From contig NC_010334.1 in assembly GCF_000019185.1 (NCBI RefSeq), forward strand, positions 496,001-560,000: 64,000 nt of DNA, read 5' to 3'. The notes below the pieces were generated by a model. The model was given only the letters and a program-made list of their open reading frames with translations. It did not search any database and was not told where the DNA came from. The stretch comes from Shewanella halifaxensis HAW-EB4. GTDB taxonomy: Bacteria > Pseudomonadota > Gammaproteobacteria > Enterobacterales > Shewanellaceae. Positions 1 through 8,538 of the stretch are shown one piece after another (positions within the stretch are counted from its first letter, which is position 1; every line of letters begins with the position of its first letter). The translations under genes were made by a program, and so were the position numbers.

Positions 1-37
1 CTCGTCAAAGAGCTCAATGCTCCAAAAGGGCAAACAA

Positions 38-62
38 AAAGCCCAGCATTTAGCTGGGCTTT
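38..62 (-). terminator. rho-independent terminator downstream of yicC
   Basis: A 10-bp perfect stem (AAAGCCCAGC / GCTGGGCTTT) with a 5-nt loop. Read on the minus strand it is followed by a T-rich tract and lies about 50 nt past the yicC stop. The plus-strand side is also T-rich, so it may serve both directions. Confidence 0.85.
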
Positions 63-112
63 GTATCTTTTACTATTTGTCTTTTACAGCGACTTCTATA
101 AACGCAGAAAGC

Positions 113-976
113 TTATTCTACGTTCTGAATTTGTTCACGCATCTGCTCGATAAGCACTTTAAGCTCTACCGCTGCAGAAGTGACTTCGGCACTGATAGAC
201 TTAGACGCTAGGGTGTTTGACTCACGGTTAAACTCTTGCATCATAAAGTCTAGACGGCGACCTTGTGCGCCACCTTTCTTAAGAATGCGGCGAGTTTCAG
301 CTACATGTGCATCGAGACGGTCCATCTCTTCGGCAACATCCATCTTCTGCGCTAGCAGTACCATCTCTTGCTCCATACGAGCAGGGTCTAGTTCACCGGT
401 AATTTCCGCTAAACGGTTCGTTAGCTTGTCACGCTGCCATTGCATAACGGTTGGCATGTGGCCACGTACAATGCCGACTTGCTCAACGATTTGATCAAGA
501 CGAGTTTGTAGCATGGTGTTGATGGCATCGCCTTCACGGCCTCGAGCTTCGATAAACTGATCGATTGCCGCATCAAATGCGACTAACAACTCTTTACCTA
601 GTGCATCCATGTCTTGCTCTGAGCCTGACATCACACCTGGCCAGCGTAATACGTCAACCACGTTTAGCTCGCCTTGGCCAGCTTCGTTTTTAACCCAGTT
701 AGCGGCATTGATGATCTGCTTAGCTAGATCTTGGTTTAGCTGTAGTTCGCTGTCATTTTTTTCGTTTAAGTCATAGCGTAGGTTAACTTCGATTTTACCG
801 CGGTTTAGGCGTTTACGTAGACGATCTCTAAGAACAGGCTCCAAGCTGCGGAAATGTTCTGGCAGACGCAGGTAGGTTTCTAGGTAGCGCTGGTTAACTG
901 AACGGATTTCCCAAGAGGCGGTGCCCCAATCTGCTTTGTGCTCGATGCGAGCGTAGGCTGTCATGCTTTGGATCAT
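113..976 (-). CDS. yicC: YicC/YloC family endoribonuclease
   Basis: YicC-family protein of 287 residues, the same length as E. coli YicC. The family is a conserved bacterial endoribonuclease implicated in RNA turnover. The N-terminus MIQSMTAYAR is the family signature and the C-terminus (GRRLDFMMQEFNRESNTL then SVEV-like helix) is also typical. The open frame extends 30 codons further upstream, but that stretch does not look like the family, and the family N-terminus begins exactly at the ATG chosen here. The gene is divergent from rph and is closed by a strong hairpin. The assignment is by recognition of the conserved ends. Confidence 0.92.
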   Translation of the reverse strand: MIQSMTAYARIEHKADWGTASWEIRSVNQRYLETYLRLPEHFRSLEPVLRDRLRKRLNRGKIEVNLRYDLNEKNDSELQLNQDLAKQIINAANWVKNEAGQGELNVVDVLRWPGVMSGSEQDMDALGKELLVAFDAAIDQFIEARGREGDAINTMLQTRLDQIVEQVGIVRGHMPTVMQWQRDKLTNRLAEITGELDPARMEQEMVLLAQKMDVAEEMDRLDAHVAETRRILKKGGAQGRRLDFMMQEFNRESNTLASKSISAEVTSAAVELKVLIEQMREQIQNVE

Positions 977-1199
977 GGATGATTTCCAGTGTAGTTCGTC
1001 TAAGTGAGTTGTGATTATATACCCAAATAAATTGAAGATGCAGGCTTTAGTGGTAATTTTGCTCATGCAAAGTCGATGAGATTAGCTGTTGTAGAGCATT
1101 TTCGTCAGTAGTCAGTATGAGCCTTAGACAATGGTGATAGTGCTTAGGTTTTTGAGGCGCTGTTTTATGATTCAGATAGCATAGTGGCTAACATGTCCC

Positions 1200-1205
1200 T
1201 ATAAT
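1200..1205 (+). promoter_or_regulatory. possible -10 element for rph
   Basis: A perfect TATAAT lies 45 bp before the rph start in the yicC-rph divergent gap. No good -35 hexamer is visible at 16-18 bp, so this is only a candidate. Confidence 0.35.
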
Positions 1206-1249
1206 ATGCAGCCAAATTACCCCAATGCCCTTAAATACAGGAATTCATC

Positions 1250-1963
1250 ATGCGCCCAAGCAACAGAACTCCAGCACAGTCTCGCCCTGTGACTATTACT
1301 CGCCAGTTTACTGCTCATGCCGAAGGTTCGGTTTTAGTAGAATTTGGTGACACCAAAGTACTGTGTACAGCTAGTTTTGAAGAAGGCGTACCGCGTTTCC
1401 TTAAAGGCCAAGGCCAAGGTTGGGTAACTGCTGAATATGGTATGTTGCCACGTTCAACGCATAGCCGTATGCAGCGTGAAGCTGCTCGCGGTAAGCAGTC
1501 TGGTCGTACTCAAGAAATTCAACGTCTAATTGGCCGCTCACTACGTGCTGCGGTAGACATGAAGCTTCTAGGCGAAAACACCATTGTTATCGACTGTGAT
1601 GTGATTCAGGCTGACGGTGGTACACGTACCGCTGCTATCACTGGTGCATGTGTTGCGCTCGTTGACGCGCTTAACTGGGCTCGTGGTAAAGGCATCTTGA
1701 AGACTAACCCACTTAAGTTCCTTATTGCTGCGGTAAGTGTTGGTATCTATAAGGGCGAGCCAATCTGCGATTTAGAATATATCGAAGACAGCGCTGCTGA
1801 AACTGACATGAACGTGGTAATGACTGAGACCGGTAAGATTATCGAGATCCAGGGTACTGCAGAAGGTGAGCCGTTCAGCCACGAAGAGCTATTGAGCCTT
1901 CTAGAATTGGCTAAGCACGGTATTCGCGAGATCGTTGATATCCAGAAAGCTTCGTTAAGCTAA
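1250..1963 (+). CDS. rph: ribonuclease PH
   Basis: RNase PH, 237 residues (E. coli 238). It is a phosphate-dependent 3'-5' exoribonuclease that trims tRNA precursor 3' ends in the cytoplasm. The phosphate-binding residues are visible: R86 in the SGRTQE segment (84-89) and the GGTRT loop at 123-127. The N-terminus [14 protein letters not shown] is typical of the family. Unlike the truncated rph of E. coli K-12 laboratory strains, this copy is full length. It precedes pyrE as in enterics, but a hairpin lies between the two genes. Confidence 0.97.
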
Positions 1964-1980
1964 TCATCGTTTTTGTTATT

Positions 1981-2003
1981 AGGGCCCTACGGGGTCCTTT
2001 TTG
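1981..2003 (+). terminator. hairpin between rph and pyrE
   Basis: A 7-bp stem (AGGGCCC paired with GGGTCCT, one G-T pair) with a 4-nt loop, followed by five T. It lies 18 bp after the rph stop. In enterics the rph-pyrE interval carries the UTP-sensing pyrE attenuator. This hairpin is in the same place, but I see no leader ORF that would prove attenuation. Confidence 0.7.
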
Positions 2004-2082
2004 TAAGTAAAAAAAATCAACTAATACTAAATGCTACTAAATAATACATAGCGTATTACCCCTACATTTTTAAGGAGAGATT

Positions 2083-2724
2083 GTGAAAGCCTATCAACGT
2101 GAGTTTATTGAATTTGCCCTAGAACGTCAGGTACTTCGATTTGGCGAATTTACGTTAAAGTCAGGCCGCACTAGCCCTTATTTCTTTAACGCGGGCCTGT
2201 TTAACACGGGTCGTGATTTGGCGCGTCTAGGTCGTTTCTATGCTGCAGCCTTGGTTGACTCTGGTATTGAGTATGACTTGCTATTTGGCCCTGCCTACAA
2301 AGGCATTCCAATTGCTACTACGACTGCGGTCGCCCTGTGTGATCACCATGATATCGATATGCCTTACTGCTTTAACCGCAAAGAGAAGAAAGATCACGGC
2401 GAAGGTGGCAGCTTAGTGGGTAGCGAGCTTCAAGGCCGCGTAATGCTAGTCGATGATGTGATCACTGCGGGCACGGCTATTCGTGAGTCTATGGAGATCA
2501 TTGCAGCACATAAGGCATCACTGGCTGGTGTGTTGATTGCACTTGATCGCCAAGAGAAGGGCAAGGGCGAGCTTTCTGCGATTCAAGAAGTTGAACGTGA
2601 CTTTGGTTGTGACATCGTTTCAATCATCAAGCTTGAAGACTTGATTAACTACTTGTCTGAAAAGTCAGGTATGGAAGCGCAGCTTGCATCTGTTAGCGCA
2701 TACCGCGATCAGTACGGGATTTAA
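2083..2724 (+). CDS. pyrE: orotate phosphoribosyltransferase
   Basis: PyrE, 213 residues (E. coli 213), converts orotate and PRPP to OMP in de novo pyrimidine synthesis. The PRPP-binding motif VMLVDDVITAGTA is at 120-132, and the N-terminal substrate loop (KSGRTSPYFFNAG) is intact. The start is GTG, supported by AAGGAGA 5 bp upstream and by the family N-terminus MKAYQREFIEFAL. It follows rph and a hairpin, so expression may depend on read-through or on its own promoter. Confidence 0.97.
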   Translation: MKAYQREFIEFALERQVLRFGEFTLKSGRTSPYFFNAGLFNTGRDLARLGRFYAAALVDSGIEYDLLFGPAYKGIPIATTTAVALCDHHDIDMPYCFNRKEKKDHGEGGSLVGSELQGRVMLVDDVITAGTAIRESMEIIAAHKASLAGVLIALDRQEKGKGELSAIQEVERDFGCDIVSIIKLEDLINYLSEKSGMEAQLASVSAYRDQYGI

Positions 2725-2730
2725 GGTTTT

Positions 2731-2763
2731 TAGGTCCTAGGTCCTAGGTTCTAGGTTCTAGGT
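2731..2763. repeat. 7-bp tandem repeat (TAGGTYC), about 4.7 copies
   Basis: Consecutive units TAGGTCC, TAGGTCC, TAGGTTC, TAGGTTC, TAGGT start 7 bp after the pyrE stop. A related sequence in inverted orientation (CCTAGGACC / CCTAGAACC) appears at 3012-3049, on the other side of the pyrE-folE gap. Confidence 0.9.
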
Positions 2764-2779
2764 AAAGCACCTTAACCTT

Positions 2780-2850
2780 GTAGGTCGGCATTTATGCCGT
2801 CAGTTATTTTGATTTTGTCATTAATGCTGATGGGCTAAAGCCCAACCTAC
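2780..2850. repeat. REP/BIME-like pair of inverted hairpins
   Basis: The element begins GTAGGT and ends ACCTAC. Each end carries its own short palindrome: CGGCATTTATGCCG on the left and GGGCTAAAGCCC on the right. A GTAG tetranucleotide followed by a hairpin, with a second copy inverted, is the layout of REP sequences arranged as a BIME. The identification is by architecture only. No RAYT transposase gene is in the window. Confidence 0.65.
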
Positions 2851-2925
2851 TTAAAGAAAGTGTTAGGTTCAAAAAAGGTTCTAGGAGCTTGCTATTAGAA
2901 TCTTTGATTGCTTCGCCGAAAACGA

Positions 2926-2956
2926 AAAAACGCTGCGTTTATGACGGAGCGTTTTT
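2926..2956. terminator. bidirectional terminator between pyrE and folE
   Basis: The 9-bp stem AAAAACGCT/AGCGTTTTT extends by two further pairs after one mismatch. It has an A-run on the left and a T-run on the right, so it can end both pyrE (+) and folE (-). Confidence 0.8.
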
Positions 2957-3011
2957 GTTTTTGGTTTCTGCTTTTCCTAGCAGGCCGAAGGCCGTCCTCG
3001 AAGCGAAGCGT

Positions 3012-3049
3012 CCTAGGACCTTCTTTTAAACCTAGAACCTTCTTTTAAA
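3012..3049. repeat. two tandem 19-bp repeats next to the folE stop
   Basis: Copies at 3012-3030 and 3031-3049 share CCTAGRACCTTCTTTTAAA with a single difference (G or A at the sixth base). They end 1 bp from the folE stop codon. Their CCTAGGACC core resembles the inverse of the 7-bp repeats at 2731-2763. Confidence 0.85.
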
Positions 3050-3050
3050 C

Positions 3051-3710
3051 TTAATTACTAAGAAATTCAGCCCGTGTCGCTGGATTAGACTTAAAGATGC
3101 CGCCCAGTGCTGTGGTGGTGGTCGAGCTGGTCGAGTCCATCACGCCGCGAGATTTTACGCAGTAGTGCACCGCATCCATCTTAACTGCCACATCTTTAGT
3201 GCCTAATAGCGCCTGTAGCGCCACTAGAACCTGCTGAGTCAGACGCTCCTGCACTTGTGGTCGCTGGGCAAAGAAACGCACGATGCGGTTAATCTTAGAC
3301 AGACCGATGATGTTCTTGCGTGGTAAGTAGGCCACGGTAGCGAGACCATCGATAGTGACTAAGTGATGCTCACAGGTACTGGTTAGGTTAATGCCGTTAA
3401 CCTTGACCATCTCATCGAAGCCCATCTTGTTTTCGATAACGGTGATCTTGGGAAAATTGGCGTAGTCTAGGCCAGAGAAAATTTCATCGACATACATCTT
3501 GGCGACACGGCGTGGGGTATCGGCTAGGCTATCATCGCTCAAATCCAGTGACATTAGGGTCAAGATTTCACGCATATGCTGTTCAATCTTGTCTTTACGT
3601 TCTTCAGCTGTTAGCTCGCTCGGCAACATCGGGGTCTCGAGGCCGCGCTCAATTAAGGCAGATTTTACTATCTGAGCGGATTCACTGAGGATTGCGTTTT
3701 TTGATGTCAT
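3051..3710 (-). CDS. folE: GTP cyclohydrolase I
   Basis: FolE, 219 residues, converts GTP to 7,8-dihydroneopterin triphosphate, the first step of folate synthesis. The zinc ligands are visible: C113 and H116 in STCEHH, and C184 in HYCVKSRG. The spacing matches the E. coli enzyme. The SKINR and RPQVQERLT blocks are intact. An upstream in-frame GTG at 3725 is open, but GGAGGA sits just before the ATG chosen here, so MTSKNAIL is taken as the N-terminus. It is a single gene bounded by a bidirectional terminator and the repeat-rich pyrE gap. Confidence 0.97.
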   Translation of the reverse strand: MTSKNAILSESAQIVKSALIERGLETPMLPSELTAEERKDKIEQHMREILTLMSLDLSDDSLADTPRRVAKMYVDEIFSGLDYANFPKITVIENKMGFDEMVKVNGINLTSTCEHHLVTIDGLATVAYLPRKNIIGLSKINRIVRFFAQRPQVQERLTQQVLVALQALLGTKDVAVKMDAVHYCVKSRGVMDSTSSTTTTALGGIFKSNPATRAEFLSN

Positions 3711-3903
3711 AAGTTCCTCCACCAAAACATTGAGTGGTGATTTTCGTACCCTTCGTACTAGGCTGTAAGTCTCGTGGAGAGACTGAGTTATCTCATAAAA
3801 AATGAAAAATTAGACTGGTAACTATTCGCATTGTATTTAGAGAGGACCGGAGGATACCGCTATTTGATTTAAATATATACCATAAATCTGCTATAGAAAG
3901 ACA

Positions 3904-3932
3904 AAAAAGCCGATAATTCTTATCGGCTTTTT
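3904..3932 (-). terminator. terminator downstream of the S9 peptidase gene
   Basis: A perfect 12-bp stem (AAAAAGCCGATA / TATCGGCTTTTT) with a 5-nt loop. It lies 14 bp past the peptidase stop, and T-runs on both strands make it usable in either direction. Confidence 0.88.
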
Positions 3933-3946
3933 GAATTGCAGCGTGT

Positions 3947-5911
3947 CTATAGATTCAAGTTTTCTTTTAAGAAGCCAAGCATCTCATTGTAGTATTTAGC
4001 CCTGTGGGCATCATCATAGAAGCCGTGGCCTTCATCATCCATGACCAGCTTTTTAAAGGGGTACTTCTGCTTTTTTAGGGCATCTTCAAGGGCTTCGAAC
4101 TGCTCGATAGGCGCTCGTTCGTCCTCTCCGCCATGTACTAGCATGATGTTGGCCTTGAGCTTATCGACATTGTGGGTCGGTGACATAGACTTTAATAGGT
4201 TTTGATCTTCACCCAGCACCTCTTTTAGGTAGCGCTTACCTGCACGGCGGCCTTGAACATCACCCTCGTCGAACATGAGCTGTAGATCATAAACTCCGGC
4301 GAAACCAATAGCACATTTAAACAAGTCGGGTTCTATCGCGGAGCTCTGAATTGCCGAGTAGCCGCCAAAACTTCCTCCAACGATGCAGATACGATCTTTA
4401 TCTACCATGCCTTGCTCGATAACATATTTGGTGGCATCAATAATGTCGTACTGAATGTTTGTGCCCCACTTTTGGTGGCCTGCATTTTCAAACCCGTTGC
4501 CGTAACCGCCAGAACCGCGGAAATTGATTTGTAGAACCGCTGCACCTTGGCTGGCAATCATTTGGTTTTGTGGATCAAAACCCCACCAGTCTCTTGGGCC
4601 ATGTGGTCCACCATGAGGGTTTACAACCAGTGGTAGGTTTTTGGCTTCAACTCCTTGAGGTAAGGTAATGTAGCCATGTATTTCTACGCCATCTCTGCTG
4701 GTAAAGTGGATCGGTTTGATCTCAGCCATTTTATTAGAATCGATCCATTTCTTTTTCGACACCAAATATTCAAGTTTTTTAGCTTTGGTATTAAACAGGT
4801 AATAGTCGCCAGGGTTGCGATCATTGAAGGCTTTAATAATGATTTTATCGGCATCGGTTGTTTGGCTGACTAAGTGGATCTGATGCCCTGGAAGAGATGC
4901 TAAAAGTTGCTTGATATATTTCGCCGAAGGGTCTTTTGAATCGACAAACTCGTAAGTTGGGTAACCGTTTTCATATTCGACGGCATAGAGTTTCTTGGTG
5001 GTCGCATTAATCCAGACGTTACTGGGATCGACCACTTTATCTTGGCTGACGAGCTTTTTATCGCCGGTTTTGATATTAACTAGGTACACGCCAGCAGGCT
5101 TGCCCGCTTCGCTGGCGGTGACATATAGGCTGTCTTTGTCATCGCTAAAGGCAATGGGTTTTATGCCATCTAAGCCAAGATTAAGCTTATCGGTGTCTAT
5201 CCAGCTGCCATCGTCTCGGTAATATAACTTGGAATTTACGAAGTCCCGGGTACCACTGACAAAACGCACGTCACCATCATGGTCGGTTAAGAAGCTTGAA
5301 TAAGGGATTGGAGAGCTTGCGACTTTCTTGCGTCTGCCCTTATAAACGTCGACGCGATACACTTGCTGAGTATTTTCCGCCATGTTGCTGCCACCACTCC
5401 CCCAAGGGAGTGCCTGAACCAGCATATAGCGCTCATCTTCGGGCATTGGGTCTAGGATATAGGCGGTGGCGCGAATAGGCGTATTTTTTTTAATGTTTGA
5501 GCCAACTTGTTGTTCACCCCCTTGGTAACCAAATAGATAAATTGCTTTGGAACCGTCTGCATTGACCGCCATTAACTCGCCATAATAGAGAGGGTGATCG
5601 CTCCAGCCTTTGAGGTATTCTTTCTGTAATACCACGCGTTCATCGTTGACCCATTCGTAATGACCCACTTGAGCATTACTTTCAAAAAACACTGCGTGAA
5701 CGGGATTTTTGTCCGAGGCATTTAAGATAAGCAGCATGTTTTTGCCGTCTTTCTTGGTGATGGCACTTAGGTAGTCTCCGCCGGGGGAGATTTTGACTTG
5801 CGAGAACTCCGCCGAACGGCTGAACAGATTAGCGGCGTCATCGGTGTTTGCTGACGCGTGACAACTTAGCCAAGCTAGGCAAGCTAAGCCAATAGTTTTG
5901 ATGAGTTTCAT
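3947..5911 (-). CDS. S9 family serine peptidase, probably periplasmic
   Basis: A 654-residue prolyl-oligopeptidase/acylaminoacyl-peptidase type enzyme. The first 21 residues form a signal peptide (MKLIKT then hydrophobic residues, ending SCHASA), so export to the periplasm is expected. Residues about 40-380 are the beta-propeller region. The alpha/beta-hydrolase domain follows, with nucleophile S514 in GGSFGGY, D597 in GGEDERAP and H629 in DEGHGF. NPHGGPHGPRD is the usual oxyanion-region motif. The ATG at 5911 has AAGGAAG upstream; the longer TTG-initiated frame is rejected. Substrate specificity cannot be told from sequence. It is a single gene with its own terminator. Confidence 0.9.
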   Translation of the reverse strand: MKLIKTIGLACLAWLSCHASANTDDAANLFSRSAEFSQVKISPGGDYLSAITKKDGKNMLLILNASDKNPVHAVFFESNAQVGHYEWVNDERVVLQKEYLKGWSDHPLYYGELMAVNADGSKAIYLFGYQGGEQQVGSNIKKNTPIRATAYILDPMPEDERYMLVQALPWGSGGSNMAENTQQVYRVDVYKGRRKKVASSPIPYSSFLTDHDGDVRFVSGTRDFVNSKLYYRDDGSWIDTDKLNLGLDGIKPIAFSDDKDSLYVTASEAGKPAGVYLVNIKTGDKKLVSQDKVVDPSNVWINATTKKLYAVEYENGYPTYEFVDSKDPSAKYIKQLLASLPGHQIHLVSQTTDADKIIIKAFNDRNPGDYYLFNTKAKKLEYLVSKKKWIDSNKMAEIKPIHFTSRDGVEIHGYITLPQGVEAKNLPLVVNPHGGPHGPRDWWGFDPQNQMIASQGAAVLQINFRGSGGYGNGFENAGHQKWGTNIQYDIIDATKYVIEQGMVDKDRICIVGGSFGGYSAIQSSAIEPDLFKCAIGFAGVYDLQLMFDEGDVQGRRAGKRYLKEVLGEDQNLLKSMSPTHNVDKLKANIMLVHGGEDERAPIEQFEALEDALKKQKYPFKKLVMDDEGHGFYDDAHRAKYYNEMLGFLKENLNL

Positions 5912-6002
5912 ACAACTTCCTTGTGGAAACAAATGTTATTTTTATGTGTTTTCTACAGAGAAAGTAAACTAAAAGGCGGGGGGAAACAATAGTCGTAGGA
6001 GG

Positions 6003-6035
6003 AAATGGCAGCATGTATGGTCTGCTGCCATTTTT
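6003..6035. terminator. hairpin downstream of slmA
   Basis: A perfect 11-bp stem (AAATGGCAGCA / TGCTGCCATTT) just beyond the slmA stop. The best T-run is on the plus strand. On the minus strand, where slmA is read, only TTT follows, so termination of slmA may be partial. Confidence 0.6.
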
Positions 6036-6044
6036 ATAGAATAA

Positions 6045-6638
6045 TTAGCTTTGAAGCAGTTGTTGCTGAATAAATGTCCACTGCTCATTAAAGTGCTTTG
6101 TCGGCTTGAGTTTAAACTCGCTACGCACAAATTGTGCGATTCGGCCTTCGGCAACGGCAAGCAGTAAGTTAGCAAGCACCGCCTCATCGAGGTTAAAGCC
6201 TTTGCCTTCACGTAAACTTTTCTCACGCAAAATTTGCTTTAAATGGGTTTCTATTTTTGCAAATAACTGGCTAATTCGGCTACGCAGACGCTCGTTTTCA
6301 CCCAGTAGTGCATCACCGTTTAATACGCGCGAGATCCCCGGGTTACGTTCGGCAAATACCAGCAGTAACTGCAGCAGTTGCTGACAACGTTTCATGGTGT
6401 CTTTTTCTTCATCCATGATCAGGTTGATGCGTGAGAGAAGTGACTCTTCGATGAACTCAATCAGTCCTTCAAACATGCGCGCTTTACTTGGAAAGTGGCG
6501 ATAAAGTGCTGCTTCTGATACGCCAACTTCTGCGGCTAATTTAGCGGTGGTGATCCTTTGTCCAGGGCTTGTTTCTAGCATAGTCGCTAAGCATTGGAGG
6601 ATATGCTCTCGACGGTTTATCTTCGGGCTTGCAGCCAT
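6045..6638 (-). CDS. slmA: nucleoid occlusion factor SlmA
   Basis: SlmA, 197 residues (E. coli 198), is a TetR-family DNA-binding protein. It blocks FtsZ assembly over the nucleoid when bound to its SBS sites. The N-terminal helix-turn-helix lies at about residues 25-55 (ITTAKLAAEVGVSEAALYRHF), and the helical C-terminal half has no visible break. The order slmA-dut-coaBC on one strand matches E. coli, where slmA (ttk) sits next to dut. A 100-bp gap separates it from dut, so they may or may not be co-transcribed. Confidence 0.95.
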   Translation of the reverse strand: MAASPKINRREHILQCLATMLETSPGQRITTAKLAAEVGVSEAALYRHFPSKARMFEGLIEFIEESLLSRINLIMDEEKDTMKRCQQLLQLLLVFAERNPGISRVLNGDALLGENERLRSRISQLFAKIETHLKQILREKSLREGKGFNLDEAVLANLLLAVAEGRIAQFVRSEFKLKPTKHFNEQWTFIQQQLLQS

Positions 6639-6738
6639 TTATCTGTCCTTCACTCGATTACTACTGAGCGAGACGGCAAGGAAACATTGCTCCATGCTAT
6701 CCATTTAAATTGATTTAAGCTAAGTTCGCTGAAATCGA

Positions 6739-7197
6739 CTATTTGGTTCCTGAGTGACCAAATCCACCTGTGCCGCGATCAGACTGATTAAACTCGTCTA
6801 CAAGTTTAAATTCTGCCTGTACAACGGGTACAAATACCAGCTGAGCGAGTCTGTCACCAATTTCAATTGTAAAAGGCTCACTGCCACGGTTCCAGCAAGA
6901 GACCATTAACGGCCCTTGATAATCTGAGTCGATAAGACCAACCAAGTTGCCCAGAACGATACCGTGCTTATGACCAAGGCCTGAGCGAGGTAAAATAATC
7001 GCCGCAAGGCTTGGGTCTGCTACGTGAATGGCAATCCCTGTTGGGATAAGTACCGTTTCACCCGGCTGTATAACCAGTTGGGTATCGGTGATGGCGCGAA
7101 GATCCATTCCTGCACTGCCTGGTGTTGCGTAAGCTGGGAGTGGAAATTCAGTGCCGATGCGTGAGTCTAAAATCTTTAATTCGATTGGTGTTTTCAT
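6739..7197 (-). CDS. dut: deoxyuridine 5'-triphosphate nucleotidohydrolase
   Basis: Trimeric dUTPase, 152 residues (same as E. coli). It hydrolyses dUTP to dUMP and PPi, keeping uracil out of DNA and supplying dTMP synthesis. All five family motifs are visible: SAGMDL, PRSGLGHKHG, GLIDSDYQG, GDRLAQLV and the C-terminal RGTGGFGHSG. Its ATG overlaps the coaBC TGA by one base (TGATG), so translation is probably coupled to coaBC. Confidence 0.97.
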   Translation of the reverse strand: MKTPIELKILDSRIGTEFPLPAYATPGSAGMDLRAITDTQLVIQPGETVLIPTGIAIHVADPSLAAIILPRSGLGHKHGIVLGNLVGLIDSDYQGPLMVSCWNRGSEPFTIEIGDRLAQLVFVPVVQAEFKLVDEFNQSDRGTGGFGHSGTK

Positions 7198-8390
7198 CAG
7201 TTTTTTATTTTGTTCGCTATTAGAGTAAGCAATTGCTTGGCTAAAGTGTCTTTATTCACAGCGGGTAAATCGGTGCTACCATCACTCCAAAATACGCTGA
7301 GTGCATTGGAGTCACTGTTAAAGCCAATGGCGCTATTTGATACGTCATTAGCGGCAATCATATCGAGCTTCTTACGCGTCAGTTTTCCGCGTGCATATTG
7401 CTCTACATCGTTGGTTTCAGCTGCAAATCCGACGGTAAAAGGTCGGTTAGCATGGCTGGCAACGCTGGCTAAGATATCAGGATTTCGCACTAGCGCAAGT
7501 TGCATCTGTTCAGCCGATTTCTTTATTTTACTCTCAGCCACGTCTGCGATGCGGTAATCGGCAACGGCGGCGCAGCCGATAAATATTTGGTGCTTCTCAA
7601 CCTGCGGCATCACCGCGTCCAGCATCTCTTGAGCCGACTCAACATTGATGCGAGTCACGCCGTTAGGGGTCGCTAGATTGACGGGACCTGCAACTAGCGT
7701 CACCTCGGCGCCCATCTCTGCGGCGGCTTTAGCCAGTGCAAAGCCCATCTTGCCTGAGCTGTGGTTGGAGATGTAACGCACCGGGTCGATTGCTTCTCGA
7801 GTCGGACCTGCTGTAAGCAGTAGTGACATGCCTTGCAGTAGCTTAGGGCCAAAAAAATTAACCGCTTTATCTGCAATTGCTACCGGCTCAAGCATTCTGC
7901 CTGGACCGACTTCTCCGCAAGCTTGAGAGCCAGATTCAGGCCCCCAGATGTGAATGCCTCGCTCGGCCACTTGCTTTAAGTTGGCTTGAGTCGCGCCATT
8001 GCGATACATCTGTTGGTTCATGGCTGGACAAAGCACTACAGGCGCTTCGGTAGCTAAGCAGGTGGTTGTGATCAACTCATCGGCCATACCCGCATTAATA
8101 CGCGCGATAAGATTTGCTGTCGCAGGAGCTATAATGACTAAGTCTGCCCAACGTGCCAACTCGATATGCCCCATAGAGGCTTCGGCTGTAGGATCAAGCA
8201 GATCGGTTGCCACCGGATAACCGGACAGCGCTTGCAAAGTTAGCGGGGTAATAAATTCCTGCGCACTTTGACTCATAACAACTCGGACATCGGCGCCGCG
8301 TTCTTTTAACTTACGTACCAGATCAGCTGATTTATATGCGGCAATGCCGCCGCCAATACCCAGTAGCACTTTTTTGTTATTGAGACCCAT
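7197..8390 (-). CDS. coaBC: bifunctional phosphopantothenoylcysteine decarboxylase / phosphopantothenate-cysteine ligase
   Basis: CoaBC, 397 residues, carries out two consecutive steps of coenzyme A synthesis: CTP-dependent ligation of 4'-phosphopantothenate to cysteine, then FMN-dependent decarboxylation. The N-terminal CoaC half has the flavin region GIGGGIAAYKSADLVR (11-26), active-site H75 and the CGE motif with C158. The C-terminal CoaB half starts near 188 (LLLTAGPTREAIDPVR) and has N209/H210 in YISNHSSGKMG and the KIKKS lysines. It is divergent from radC and overlaps dut by 1 bp. Confidence 0.97.
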   Translation of the reverse strand: MGLNNKKVLLGIGGGIAAYKSADLVRKLKERGADVRVVMSQSAQEFITPLTLQALSGYPVATDLLDPTAEASMGHIELARWADLVIIAPATANLIARINAGMADELITTTCLATEAPVVLCPAMNQQMYRNGATQANLKQVAERGIHIWGPESGSQACGEVGPGRMLEPVAIADKAVNFFGPKLLQGMSLLLTAGPTREAIDPVRYISNHSSGKMGFALAKAAAEMGAEVTLVAGPVNLATPNGVTRINVESAQEMLDAVMPQVEKHQIFIGCAAVADYRIADVAESKIKKSAEQMQLALVRNPDILASVASHANRPFTVGFAAETNDVEQYARGKLTRKKLDMIAANDVSNSAIGFNSDSNALSVFWSDGSTDLPAVNKDTLAKQLLTLIANKIKN

Positions 8391-8538
8391 ACTTAACTCT
8401 TTTCGTCATCACTTCGGCGATAAACATTTTATCACGCTGCAGAGGTTGGGCCTAAGATATCACAAACCATAAAATGGTGATGAACAACTTCAGAAAATCT
8501 AGACCATACTCGAAGATAAAATCAACAAGGAGGTTGTT

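Noticed and set aside
5969..6226. An 85-codon ORF overlapping the slmA 3' end on the same strand
   Set aside because: It is a shifted frame of slmA plus the downstream hairpin, with no family resemblance.
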